Part shown: positions 56,712 through 64,000 of the stretch, in pieces
Numbering within the stretch: the first letter of the stretch is position 1
Layout: each line of letters starts with the position of its first letter
Assembly: GCF_003315075.1 (NCBI RefSeq)
Contig: NZ_QNRJ01000002.1
Span: 340,375 to 404,374, forward strand
Length of the DNA: 64,000 nucleotides
Origin: Rossellomorea aquimaris
GTDB taxonomy: Bacteria > Bacillota > Bacilli > Bacillales > Bacillaceae_B
Reading direction: 5' to 3'
The notes under the pieces: generated by a model
Databases searched by the model: none
What the model was told of the DNA's origin: nothing
What the model saw: the letters and a program-made list of their open reading frames with translations, nothing else
Position numbers and translations under genes: made by a program

Positions 56712-57643
56712 GAAAGTGTCACTCCTTTCGTGATTTCCATAAAGACATCTTCCAAATTCGTTTCAGTCTCTTTGAAACTCACAATCTGGATGTCGTTTAA
56801 AACAGCTTTTTTCAATAGCTCTATTTGCTCCGTTTCTTCTCCTTTATAAAGGAATTGAAATGTTCTATTCTCCTCGTCTACTTCGACCTTTGAAACAAAG
56901 GGGTCGTCTTCAAAGAATGCCACAGCACTCTCCACCATCCCCCTTACCCTCACGACAATCAGTTTATCTGCCTGCAGTTGAAATTGTATATCCTGAACAG
57001 AGCCATGAGCTACGAGTTTCCCATTATCAATCACGCCAATTTCATCACACATTTCCGCAAGCTCCGGCAGGATATGAGAGGAAATTAAAATCGTTTTTCC
57101 CATTTTCTTTAATTCTTTAAGAATTTCCCTCATTTCGATCCTGGCCCTCGGATCAAGCCCTGATGCCGGTTCATCGAGAATCAGCACTTCCGGATCATGT
57201 ATGAGGCACCTTGCTAAACAAAGACGCTGCTTCATCCCTCTGGATAAAAGGTCGACATAGGAATCTTTTTTATGAGATAGATTCACCAGTTCCAACAGCT
57301 GGGGAATGAGCTTCTTTCTTTGCTCTGCGGGAATTTTATAGCTTGCACCATAAAAGTCCAGATACTCGTCAGCTTTTAATTGATCATACACTCCAAAGAA
57401 ATCAGGCATATAGCCGATTTGCCTTCTGACCAATTTTGGATCTTTACTTATATTGAATCCGTTCACGGTAGCCGTTCCTGCAGTAGGAGCTAAGAGAGTA
57501 GCCAAAATGGAAAAAGTCGTAGATTTCCCTGCTCCATTTTGACCAACAATACCGAATACGGTCCCCTTTTCAATGGATAAGTTCAGATCATCGAGGGCCA
57601 GGAACGACCCATAGCGTTTAGATAAGTTTTGAATCTCGATCAT
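56708..57643 (-). CDS. ABC transporter ATP-binding protein
   Basis: 311 aa. Walker A GQNGAGKSTT, Q-loop RQIGYMPDF, signature LLSRGMKQRLCLARCLI (LSRGM variant), Walker B VLILDEPASGLDP and H-loop ISSHIL; C-terminal ~80-residue domain as in NatA/GldA-type exporters. Overlaps the genes on both sides by 4 nt (ATGA), so it is made in ratio with the permease. Confidence 0.9.
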   Translation of the reverse strand: MIEIQNLSKRYGSFLALDDLNLSIEKGTVFGIVGQNGAGKSTTFSILATLLAPTAGTATVNGFNISKDPKLVRRQIGYMPDFFGVYDQLKADEYLDFYGASYKIPAEQRKKLIPQLLELVNLSHKKDSYVDLLSRGMKQRLCLARCLIHDPEVLILDEPASGLDPRARIEMREILKELKKMGKTILISSHILPELAEMCDEIGVIDNGKLVAHGSVQDIQFQLQADKLIVVRVRGMVESAVAFFEDDPFVSKVEVDEENRTFQFLYKGEETEQIELLKKAVLNDIQIVSFKETETNLEDVFMEITKGVTLS

Positions 57644-60042
57644 GGTTGAACCTCTCCTTTCAACACAATGTTAGGAAGACGAACAAACGGATCCCCTTGA
57701 GATCGTTTTTCAAACTCGAACACGATTTCCCCATTGTCATTCATATATTTGTTCAAATTATCTTTTACTTCGATTGAGTTCGTGGATGATTCAGAAAGCA
57801 CCAGCCGTTCATCTGTTTGTGGATCGACCAGAGAAAACTGAAGCACCCCTCCTGTATGAAGAGTCATATTTAATGAGTGAAGAGTAACCTTCGATAAATC
57901 CATTTGATTAGGGAGGTGAATGGATAGCTTATATGTCCCGTCTTCGAGTCCCATCTCATCTGCACCATTATGTGAGTAATGCTCTATCACCTGTCCCTTA
58001 ACAGGCAACACATCCAGATCAAGTTGTTCATTTCTAAGTGTAAAAGCACCCTTATAGTTTCCCAGGGAAGGAAAGTGTTGATAGAGTAATGAGAAATTTT
58101 CAGACTTGGATTCTTTGTTTTTAATCTTCATATTGAATATCTCCGCATCTGTATACCCAAAAATGACCGGGGAGTTATTTTCTTTATCCGCAGAAATCAT
58201 TTGAGATGCGAAACTTTCCAAACGTTCTTTCTTTTGCTGCTTAATATTTTGCTGATTCTGTAATGGCGATGACATTTTGGGGGTCACACCAATAGGAGAA
58301 GATAAATAATTCGTTGAAAGCTTTTTATCAACTTTGAGAGTATCCCCGGCTTTCATATCCCCCAAACGATACATTCTGGAACCCGACCAAATATATACAT
58401 CTGTAAAATCATATGGAAAATCATTTTGAATCGTACCGGATAAGGTTTGGTCCTCTAACACTAATTCCGGTATAAACCTTCCTACTTCTTCCTTTTCGCT
58501 TGAACCGAGTAAAGTCCTCGTGGACCAGTATTCTACATCCCGAAATGTAATGGATCGATTATCCTTTGTCATCTCTTCAACTGCAAACTTATACTGATTT
58601 ACTCCCCCCGCACTATTCCTGACTCTTGCAGGTGTGATATCTAAATGATGCTTATTTGAAACAAAAGCATAGTCTCCGCCTGAGTTTGATAATGCGCTAA
58701 AAGCTGAAATTCCATGTACGCTCTTATCTTCCTCGACTTTTAAGATACTCATTTGATTCAAATGAGGCTTCGAGATTCTATCTTTAGCTCCGGTGATAAA
58801 GATCCCTGAGGAAACGAGGACCGAGATGGCAGGAATGATCCACCATGCTTGTTCACGCTTATCCACTTTTCTTAATAAGAAATAAAGCAGAGGTACAAGG
58901 ACAATCAAGTAAATGATGAGAATGATGACGAGTGTACTTACTTTAAAATTGGTAGTCGGAAAGAGCTCATTACTGTCAGCTACTTCATAATAAATTCTCT
59001 CCAGGAAACTTTGATCTCCGTTGGACTGTCCAAGCAGGAAGTATGGCTCTGTTTTAGAAAGGACATTCGAAAACCATTCGTCATAGCTATCCCATGCATT
59101 CAATGCAGGGTCACCCAGTGAGAATGCCGTCTGCCATACTTCTCCTAAGCCTTCAGAACTTTTCACAACCAACGGGATCCCGTCTTGCTCAACCAGAACA
59201 TCCGATTCTGGTTTAACGGTACCTTTAAAGATTGGTAATGAGTTAAAGGAAGCCTTAATATTCTTCTTCACATTAAAGGTGGAAGTGTCGGAGAGTGTCG
59301 ATTCTCCCTTGAAAGTAAGAGGAGGCATATTTGCTACAGACCCAAGAGTATCCTCTAAATGAGGAGCTCCCCCTATAAATAAAACCCCACCTGTTTCAAC
59401 CCAGCTTTTCAACGCCCTTTGTTGATCCTTGCTAAGTTCTGAGATGTTAAATTGGTCAATGATAAGATAATCAAGCATTTGAAATCCGCTCTTCTCTTCA
59501 GGCAAATTTTCCTTTGTGAGCGTTAGAGCCTCTACCCGATTCCCTCCCATGTTTGTCCCTTTAATCCCCTTCAAACGGTCAGGGTTTTCACTCAATAAAC
59601 CGATGGTCGTATAATTGCTATAGATGAAATTCGGAGTTAATCGTTTATCTCCTTTGAATTTTATCTCTTTCCCTTTCTCCCATGATCCTTGGAACAAATG
59701 AATGGTTTCCTGATTGGAGTTATGCCTGATTTCATCATTGAATCCCGGGATGGATAAAGTGTATGTACGTTTTGAATTTGCTGGCACATCAATGGATAAC
59801 GCTCTTGCCCCTCCAGTCTGATAGGAAGGAGCATAGTCAAACAATAGATCTCCCTTGAAATCAGAACCTGTATTTTCAACGGTTACCTTAAGGGGGAAGC
59901 CTCTTCCCTCCTTCACTTTCCCATCGATTCCTTCTTCCACTGAAATTTTAATTTGCGCTTGTGCGAGTGATGTATCTTCCATGAAAATAAACATCAAGAA
60001 CCCTAATGTCATCGCAAATATTGCTTTCCTCCATCTTTTCAC
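57640..60042 (-). CDS. Exported GATase-like membrane protein heading the vWA operon
   Basis: 800 aa. Signal peptide ending SLAQA, an N-terminal beta-rich domain (about 25-125), a glutamine amidotransferase-like segment (about 185-250, LDYLIIDQFNISELSKDQQRALKSW, ETGGVLFIGG), two membrane helices (about 370-392 and 402-420), then a long beta-rich C-terminal region. Similar in plan to GldG-type auxiliary proteins of ABC-2 exporters. The GTG at 60042 is seven bases after GAGGGG; an ATG at 60048 abuts the site. First gene of the operon, promoter at 60148-60175. Confidence 0.75.
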   Translation of the reverse strand: MKRWRKAIFAMTLGFLMFIFMEDTSLAQAQIKISVEEGIDGKVKEGRGFPLKVTVENTGSDFKGDLLFDYAPSYQTGGARALSIDVPANSKRTYTLSIPGFNDEIRHNSNQETIHLFQGSWEKGKEIKFKGDKRLTPNFIYSNYTTIGLLSENPDRLKGIKGTNMGGNRVEALTLTKENLPEEKSGFQMLDYLIIDQFNISELSKDQQRALKSWVETGGVLFIGGAPHLEDTLGSVANMPPLTFKGESTLSDTSTFNVKKNIKASFNSLPIFKGTVKPESDVLVEQDGIPLVVKSSEGLGEVWQTAFSLGDPALNAWDSYDEWFSNVLSKTEPYFLLGQSNGDQSFLERIYYEVADSNELFPTTNFKVSTLVIILIIYLIVLVPLLYFLLRKVDKREQAWWIIPAISVLVSSGIFITGAKDRISKPHLNQMSILKVEEDKSVHGISAFSALSNSGGDYAFVSNKHHLDITPARVRNSAGGVNQYKFAVEEMTKDNRSITFRDVEYWSTRTLLGSSEKEEVGRFIPELVLEDQTLSGTIQNDFPYDFTDVYIWSGSRMYRLGDMKAGDTLKVDKKLSTNYLSSPIGVTPKMSSPLQNQQNIKQQKKERLESFASQMISADKENNSPVIFGYTDAEIFNMKIKNKESKSENFSLLYQHFPSLGNYKGAFTLRNEQLDLDVLPVKGQVIEHYSHNGADEMGLEDGTYKLSIHLPNQMDLSKVTLHSLNMTLHTGGVLQFSLVDPQTDERLVLSESSTNSIEVKDNLNKYMNDNGEIVFEFEKRSQGDPFVRLPNIVLKGEVQP

Positions 60043-60142
60043 ATGCATTCCCCTCTTTCTTTCTCTCTACAAGATAGACGAAATTATTATGGGAAAAGTT
60101 TCTATTATTTTTATCTTTTTCCTCATTCTCCATCTACCTTAA

Positions 60143-60156
60143 GTGTAATTTTACAC
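60143..60156. promoter_or_regulatory. GTGTAA-TT-TTACAC palindrome over the operon -10
   Basis: GTGTAATTTTACAC, a 6-bp perfect inverted repeat separated by 2 bp, covers the -10 of the operon promoter. An operator for an unidentified repressor is plausible. Confidence 0.45.
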
Positions 60157-60175
60157 CATTCTCAACTCTTAGCAA
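60148..60175 (-). promoter_or_regulatory. Promoter of the MoxR/vWA/ABC operon
   Basis: On the minus strand TTGCTA, 16-bp spacer, TAAAAT, with TG two bases before the -10 (extended -10). Leader of about 100 nt. Confidence 0.6.
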
Positions 60176-60255
60176 GACCATTTTAGAAATTTATGTTAAT
60201 TTCTTTTTAAATAGCTCTTTTCGTAAACATAGTTACTATGAGTGGTAATGTGAAA

Positions 60256-60395
60256 CACGGTCCGTTCCTTTCCGCTCCAGGCACTTCCTTTCCGCGGGGA
60301 GGAAGTCGAGCCTCCTCGGGCTTTGCCCTGCGGGGTCTCGACTTTTCCTCTATCTCCCGCAGGAGTCAAGTGCCTTCCGCTACAATCCACTCTGT
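60256..60395 (-). repeat. Bacillus intergenic repeat, copy 1
   Basis: GC-rich palindromic element. In its own (minus) orientation it carries GCGGAAGGCACTTGACTCC, CTGCGGGA, GAGACCCCGCAGG, GAGGAGGCTCG, CCCCGCGGAAAG and CTGGAGCGGAAA in that order, a repeat family I know as very common between Bacillus genes. Can fold into a long imperfect hairpin. Opposite orientation to copy 2. Confidence 0.8.
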
Positions 60396-60592
60396 GCTAT
60401 TACTTTTTTACTGCCTGTAAGTATCGAAAAACAAACTATCTAAAAAGGAGGAAATGAAAGTTCTATAGAAACTCATAATGCTCACACGATAAAAAACCTC
60501 TTGTAAAGTGAGAAGTAATCCGTATGTTACTTGAGATTGTTTGCTAAAATTCTTGTTTTAATTGTTTTCCTTTAAGGATTCAAGCTTAGAAA
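60396..60592. other. Spacer between the two repeats
   Basis: About 200 bp AT-rich sequence. An AAAAAGGAGGAAATG sequence is followed by only three codons and a stop, so it is not a gene. Nothing else recognised. Confidence 0.5.
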
Positions 60593-60718
60593 GTTGATTG
60601 GAGCGGAAGGATGCTCGACTCCTGCGGGAATAGCTGGACAGGTGAGACCCCGGAGGCGCAGCCGAGGAGGCTCACCGCCAGCCCCGCGGAAAGCGAGCAT
60701 CCTGGAGCGGAAATCAAC
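60593..60718 (+). repeat. Bacillus intergenic repeat, copy 2
   Basis: Same family as copy 1, plus orientation, ends GTTGATT and AATCAAC. Ordered blocks: GGAGCGGAAGGATGCTCG, CTCCTGCGGGAA, GGTGAGACCCCGGAGG, CGAGGAGGCTCACCGCC, CCCCGCGGAAAG, CGAGCATCCTGGAGCGG. Outer arms pair over about 20 bp. Confidence 0.85.
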
Positions 60719-60792
60719 TATTACTGTCTCCTCTACAATAGCAGCAAACTTTACGAATAGAGCCTTGCGAAAAGAGACTTTTAAATGAACAA

Positions 60793-60836
60793 AAAAATCA
60801 CGGAACGATATGTGTAGATATCGTTCCGTGATTTTT
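60793..60836 (-). terminator. Terminator after dapL
   Basis: AAAAATCACGGAACGATAT, 6-nt loop and its complement, T-tract on both strands; adjacent to the dapL stop. Confidence 0.92.
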
Positions 60837-60841
60837 ACTCA

Positions 60842-61960
60842 TTATTTTAATCCGCCAATATATTCTGAGAGAAGGGAGATGGCAAAGTCTATCGCTTTCT
60901 CATCAGGGTTTAATTTAGAATGGTGCAGTCCAAATGGAGAATTCACCCCAAGCCAAAACATAAAGCCTGGTATTTCCTCAAGCATATAACCAAAGTCTTC
61001 ACCCGTCATAGCTTCTTTACAGATTACGAGGTTCCGATTCGTTTTTTGGAGGAAAGAAATGAAATCATTTGTCCATTCCGGATCATTGTAGACCTGACGA
61101 TACATGCTGCCATAATCCACTTCAATATCACAATCATAACTGATTTTCATACCTTCGATTAACGCTTCCAACCGTTTTTTTACATTTTCCATCGACTCGG
61201 ATGAAAGGGTACGGATGGTACCTTCCAATCTTGCTGTTTCAGCGATGATATTCTGCACCGTCCCACTTTCCATTTTGCCGACAGTGATGACCGCACTGTC
61301 TAATGGATCGACATTCCTTGAGACGATCGACTGCATTTGTGTAACAAAAGAAGATGCCACGACAATCATATCCTTCGTATGGTGAGGATAAGCAGCATGG
61401 CCTCCTTTTCCTTTAAAGTCAATAAATAACTCAGACGTATTGGCAAAAAGCAGCCCCTCTTTAACAGCAACCGTACCTACTTCATATTCCGGTGCAATGT
61501 GAAGTGCGAAGATCACGTCGGGCATCCATTCCTTCATGATCTCACTTTCAAGCATGGGCTTCGCTCCACCAGGTCCCTCCTCTGCCGGTTGAAAGATGAA
61601 CAGAAGATCATCTTCTATCGGGTGGTGAACGAAATGGGTTAATACACCGAGCTCAATTGCCATATGAAAATCATGGCCGCAGGCATGCATCCTCCCTTCA
61701 TGTGATGAAGGAAAATCCAATCCCGTTTCTTCCGTGATCGGCAGGCCATCAATGTCCCCGCGGTAGCCGATCATCCTTGTTGGATCCGTGCCATGAACCT
61801 TAACGAAGAGCCCTGTTCTCCAAGGCTTAATCTCTAATCGGTCAGCAGGCAGGCTTGAAACATAATTCAATAGGTATTGGTGTGTTTTAAACTCTTGAAA
61901 CCCAAGTTCAGGGATTTGATGGAGATCTCTCCTAATCGACTTAAAGTCTACTGTAGACAT
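60842..61960 (-). CDS. dapL: N-acetyl-diaminopimelate deacetylase (DapL/YkuR)
   Basis: 372 aa M20-family metallopeptidase-like enzyme in the acetylated branch of lysine/diaminopimelate synthesis. Metal-site motifs [28 protein letters not shown] and the C-terminal [11 protein letters not shown]; dimerisation domain in the middle ([20 protein letters not shown]). Next to dapH, the preceding acetyltransferase step, which supports this over other amidohydrolases. AAGGAGGG precedes the ATG. In B. subtilis ykuS-ykuT would follow. Confidence 0.93.
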   Translation of the reverse strand: MSTVDFKSIRRDLHQIPELGFQEFKTHQYLLNYVSSLPADRLEIKPWRTGLFVKVHGTDPTRMIGYRGDIDGLPITEETGLDFPSSHEGRMHACGHDFHMAIELGVLTHFVHHPIEDDLLFIFQPAEEGPGGAKPMLESEIMKEWMPDVIFALHIAPEYEVGTVAVKEGLLFANTSELFIDFKGKGGHAAYPHHTKDMIVVASSFVTQMQSIVSRNVDPLDSAVITVGKMESGTVQNIIAETARLEGTIRTLSSESMENVKKRLEALIEGMKISYDCDIEVDYGSMYRQVYNDPEWTNDFISFLQKTNRNLVICKEAMTGEDFGYMLEEIPGFMFWLGVNSPFGLHHSKLNPDEKAIDFAISLLSEYIGGLK

Positions 61961-62020
61961 GGGTACCCTCCTTACATGAATAATAGATGGATAGATAGTG
62001 AAAATGAGACATTACAAGAA

Positions 62021-62045
62021 AAGAACAGACGCCAGCCGTCCGTTC
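62021..62045 (-). terminator. Intra-operon hairpin between dapH and dapL
   Basis: On the minus strand AGAACGGACG, 5-nt loop, CGTCTGTTCT (one G-U pair), then TTTCTT. Weak terminator in the 114-nt gap; may reduce dapL expression. Confidence 0.6.
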
Positions 62046-62074
62046 TCTCCTTGATGATGCTATTGTTGAAATGA

Positions 62075-62785
62075 TTACAGTTGACGTAATTCTTGTTTTA
62101 TTTCAGTCTTTGATTTTGTCTTTTCATCAATGTCTTTTAATTTCTTCGCGGGTGTACCGGCCACAACCGTGTATGGAGCTACATCATCCACGACAATGGC
62201 TCCAGCTGCAACGACAGCTCCTTTTCCGACTGTTACACCTTCAAGGACAACGGCATTGGCACCGATGACTACATCGTCTTGGATGACGACGGGTTTTGCC
62301 GATGGTGGTTCAATGACCCCGGCAAGAACTGCACCCGCTCCGATATGACAATTCTTCCCTACTGTAGCACGGCCACCAAGAACGACATTCATATCAATCA
62401 TCGTTCCCGCACCTACTACAGAACCGATATTGATCATTGCACCCATCATAATCACCGCATTGTCACCGATTTCTACTTGATCGCGAATGATGGCACCAGG
62501 CTCAATACGCGCTTTAACCCCTTTTAGGTCAAGAAGAGGAATCGCAGAATTTCGGCGATCATTTTCTAATACGTAGTCTTCGATTTTATCTTTATTTTCT
62601 TCAAGAATAGTAGAAAGCTCGCTCCACTCCCCGAATACGACACCGGAATTCCCTTGAAGGAAGGTTTGGGAAGATGAACCAAAGTCGATTGCCTCTATGT
62701 CACCTTTCACATAGACCTTCACAGGGGTTGATTTGGTACTATTTTGAATAAAAGAAATAATTTCGTTTGCGTCCATCATTTTCAT
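62075..62785 (-). CDS. dapH: Tetrahydrodipicolinate N-acetyltransferase (DapH/YkuQ)
   Basis: 236 aa. N-terminal alpha/beta domain followed by a left-handed beta-helix of hexapeptide repeats (about 90-215: [56 protein letters not shown]). Acetylates tetrahydrodipicolinate with acetyl-CoA in diaminopimelate synthesis. GGAGGG precedes the ATG; promoter at 62836-62864. Followed by dapL. Confidence 0.95.
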   Translation of the reverse strand: MKMMDANEIISFIQNSTKSTPVKVYVKGDIEAIDFGSSSQTFLQGNSGVVFGEWSELSTILEENKDKIEDYVLENDRRNSAIPLLDLKGVKARIEPGAIIRDQVEIGDNAVIMMGAMINIGSVVGAGTMIDMNVVLGGRATVGKNCHIGAGAVLAGVIEPPSAKPVVIQDDVVIGANAVVLEGVTVGKGAVVAAGAIVVDDVAPYTVVAGTPAKKLKDIDEKTKSKTEIKQELRQL

Positions 62786-62835
62786 AAGAATACCCTCCGT
62801 AATTATGTATAAATTCAGAATTCGTTTCTTGAATT

Positions 62836-62864
62836 ACTTTATCAAATTAAAGAGTGGAAGACAA
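62836..62864 (-). promoter_or_regulatory. Promoter of dapH
   Basis: On the minus strand TTGTCT, 17-bp spacer, TAAAGT, 50 bp before dapH. Confidence 0.55.
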
Positions 62865-62880
62865 GCCAAAAACGCGAATC

Positions 62881-63759
62881 CTATGAGTTTTCATGAATGA
62901 ATTCGTTTACAACTTCAACAAATGCTTCCACTTGTCTTAATTGGAATGCGGATTCATACCCTAGTAACCATGTGTCCCTGTGTATCAACGAATCATGTTC
63001 ATCGATTAAAGGTACTTTATAAATGTCTTCTTCCATCCCGTCTAACGTGATTGCGGGTAAAATGGCGTAGCCGATTCCGTTTAATGTCATCTGCTTACAT
63101 GTTTCAATTTGATCAACAACGATCGTTCGCTTTGGGGTTGTCTGAAATTGCCGATGCCACCAGTCCTGAATTTCCTGGTAATAATTGGAGTCACTTTTAA
63201 ATTGGATAAACGGTCGATCCGTTTTCATGACTTCTTCAATCGATTGAATTTCTCTATCGACTAAGTACAGTGTATCTTGAAAGAGATGGTGTTTGGGGCC
63301 CTTCCAATCGGGAGTACCCCGAATGATCCCGATATGCACTTCATTTTCATAAATCGCTTTAAGAATTTCACTGCTCCACCCTGTCATTAACGAGATCTTG
63401 GCATGCGGATAGGTTTCCACGAACCTTTTAAGTACTTTAGGAAGCCAATTCTGACCTACAATCGAGGCACACGCGATCTTCAAGGTTCCATGAACCTCGA
63501 ACTCCAATGCTTGGATTCTTTCCTTCACACTTTCTTCCTTCAGCAGCATTTCTTCAGCCAACTTCACCACAAGTTCTCCGGCCGGGGTTAAGGCCAGACC
63601 TTTTTGAGAGCGAAGGAATAATCTGGTACCCCAATCCTTTTCAATCGTCTGGAGTCTTTGTGACAGTGCCGGCTGTGATACAAACAGCCGCTCTGCTGCT
63701 TTACGCATGTTCATTTCCTGAGCCAGTACGTGCAGTAATTGATATTCTGAGAACGCCAT
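62881..63759 (-). CDS. ccpC: LysR-type regulator CcpC
   Basis: 292 aa LysR-family regulator. N-terminal helix-turn-helix MRKAAERLFVSQPALSQRLQTIE with RSQKGLALTPAGE, then a periplasmic-binding-like effector domain. The sequence TGWSSEILKAIYENEVHIGIIRG and DQIETCKQM are close to B. subtilis CcpC, the citrate-responsive repressor of citB and citZ. I use the second of two adjacent ATG codons, six bases after AAGGTG. An ATAA-N7-TTAT box lies upstream, fitting autoregulation. The ykuN-ykuP flavodoxin genes that follow it in B. subtilis are absent. Confidence 0.9.
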   Translation of the reverse strand: MAFSEYQLLHVLAQEMNMRKAAERLFVSQPALSQRLQTIEKDWGTRLFLRSQKGLALTPAGELVVKLAEEMLLKEESVKERIQALEFEVHGTLKIACASIVGQNWLPKVLKRFVETYPHAKISLMTGWSSEILKAIYENEVHIGIIRGTPDWKGPKHHLFQDTLYLVDREIQSIEEVMKTDRPFIQFKSDSNYYQEIQDWWHRQFQTTPKRTIVVDQIETCKQMTLNGIGYAILPAITLDGMEEDIYKVPLIDEHDSLIHRDTWLLGYESAFQLRQVEAFVEVVNEFIHENS

Positions 63760-63804
63760 CATTTTCACCTTCATAAGTTTTTCTTATATTATATCTTAAT
63801 TAAT

Positions 63805-63819
63805 ATAAAATTTCATTAT
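63805..63819. promoter_or_regulatory. CcpC-type box upstream of ccpC
   Basis: ATAAAATTTCATTAT fits the CcpC dyad ATAA-N7-TTAT exactly, 46 bp upstream of ccpC and 51 bp upstream of the divergent TSUP gene. Confidence 0.5.
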
Positions 63820-63869
63820 TATCAAGAATGGAATAGACTGATAGTAGAAACAAAGGGAGGTGCCTGAAA

Positions 63870-64000
63870 ATGGAAGTGATTCTCTTTTTCACTGGATTGG
63901 TGGTAGCACTCATTGGAACGTTGGCAGGAAGCGGGGGATTGATTGGTATGCCGGTGATGCTTTTACTTGGTTTACCGATTCATACAGCCATTGCCACGGC
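63870..64000 (+). CDS. TSUP (TauE/SafE) family permease, N-terminal part
   Basis: Incomplete at the window end; 43 codons visible. Starts MEVILFFTGLVVALIGTLAG, then SGGLIGMPVMLLLGLPIHTA: the Gly-rich first helix pair of TSUP anion or sulfite/organosulfur exporters. AAGGGAGGTG lies ahead of the ATG. Divergent from ccpC and may share its regulation. Substrate unknown. Confidence 0.75.
   Translation, partial: MEVILFFTGLVVALIGTLAGSGGLIGMPVMLLLGLPIHTAIAT

Noticed and set aside
60196-60788. Short ORFs within the two intergenic repeats
   Set aside because: They arise from the GC-rich repeat sequence, occur on both strands and have no start signals.

Overview
This window is chromosomal DNA from a low-GC Gram-positive spore-former of the Bacillaceae (Bacillus in the broad sense). 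The evidence is caa3 oxidase genes with a menaquinone-type layout, a spore lipoprotein (YlaJ), RNase J1 with RpoY, CcpC, Slp, SR1P, strong AGGAGG-type ribosome binding sites, several TTG starts and Bacillus-type intergenic repeats. Gene order follows the ccpC-to-ctaF stretch of Bacillus subtilis, read backwards, with local gains and losses. I cannot fix genus or species from the sequence alone.

Layout. 172-6530: caa3 cytochrome oxidase operon ctaBCDEF, divergent from heme A synthase ctaA; the shared intergenic region carries a sigma-A promoter for ctaA, a cre-like site and a ResD-like tandem repeat. 6568-11764: pycA, ftsW and ylaN. 11902-21920: glutaminase, ylaL, PhoH-type PIN-ATPase, ylaJ, an FMN-binding protein, ylaI, a membrane protein, ylaH, typA, ylaF, an inositol monophosphatase, ykzI and yktB. 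21986-27349: yktA, a nitronate monooxygenase-like gene, speA, the dual-function RNA SR1 with its peptide SR1P, a polysaccharide deacetylase lipoprotein, a small membrane protein and slp. 27463-33667: the pyruvate dehydrogenase operon pdhABCD and ykyA. 34002-38921: def, ykrA, a tiny cationic ORF, a long leader, rpoY-rnjA and ktrC. 39031-47911: cydAB (bd-type oxidase) behind a near-perfect Rex site, the heterodimeric ABC exporter pair yknUV, ykuV, ykuU behind a 42-bp AT-rich palindrome containing PerR-like boxes, and an MscS channel. 47948-60042: a tightly coupled eight-gene operon (exported GATase-like protein, ABC-2 exporter, membrane/coiled-coil protein, MoxR AAA+ ATPase, DUF58 protein, BatA-like vWA protein, double-vWA protein). 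60256-60718: two copies of an intergenic repeat. 60842-64000: dapL, dapH, ccpC and the start of a TSUP transporter.

How the genes work together. Much of the window is central carbon and respiratory metabolism: pyruvate is oxidised by Pdh or carboxylated by PycA, and electrons leave through caa3 (high oxygen) or bd oxidase (low oxygen, NADH-sensing Rex). Carbon control recurs: CcpN operators and a cre at SR1, cre-like sites at ctaB and glsA, and a CcpC box at ccpC. SR1P and RNase J1, which are functionally linked through GapA in B. subtilis, are both encoded here. The region least explained by known biology is the MoxR/vWA/ABC-2 operon, a likely envelope-associated chaperone or assembly machine that sits between ykuT and ykuR, where B. 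subtilis has only ykuS.
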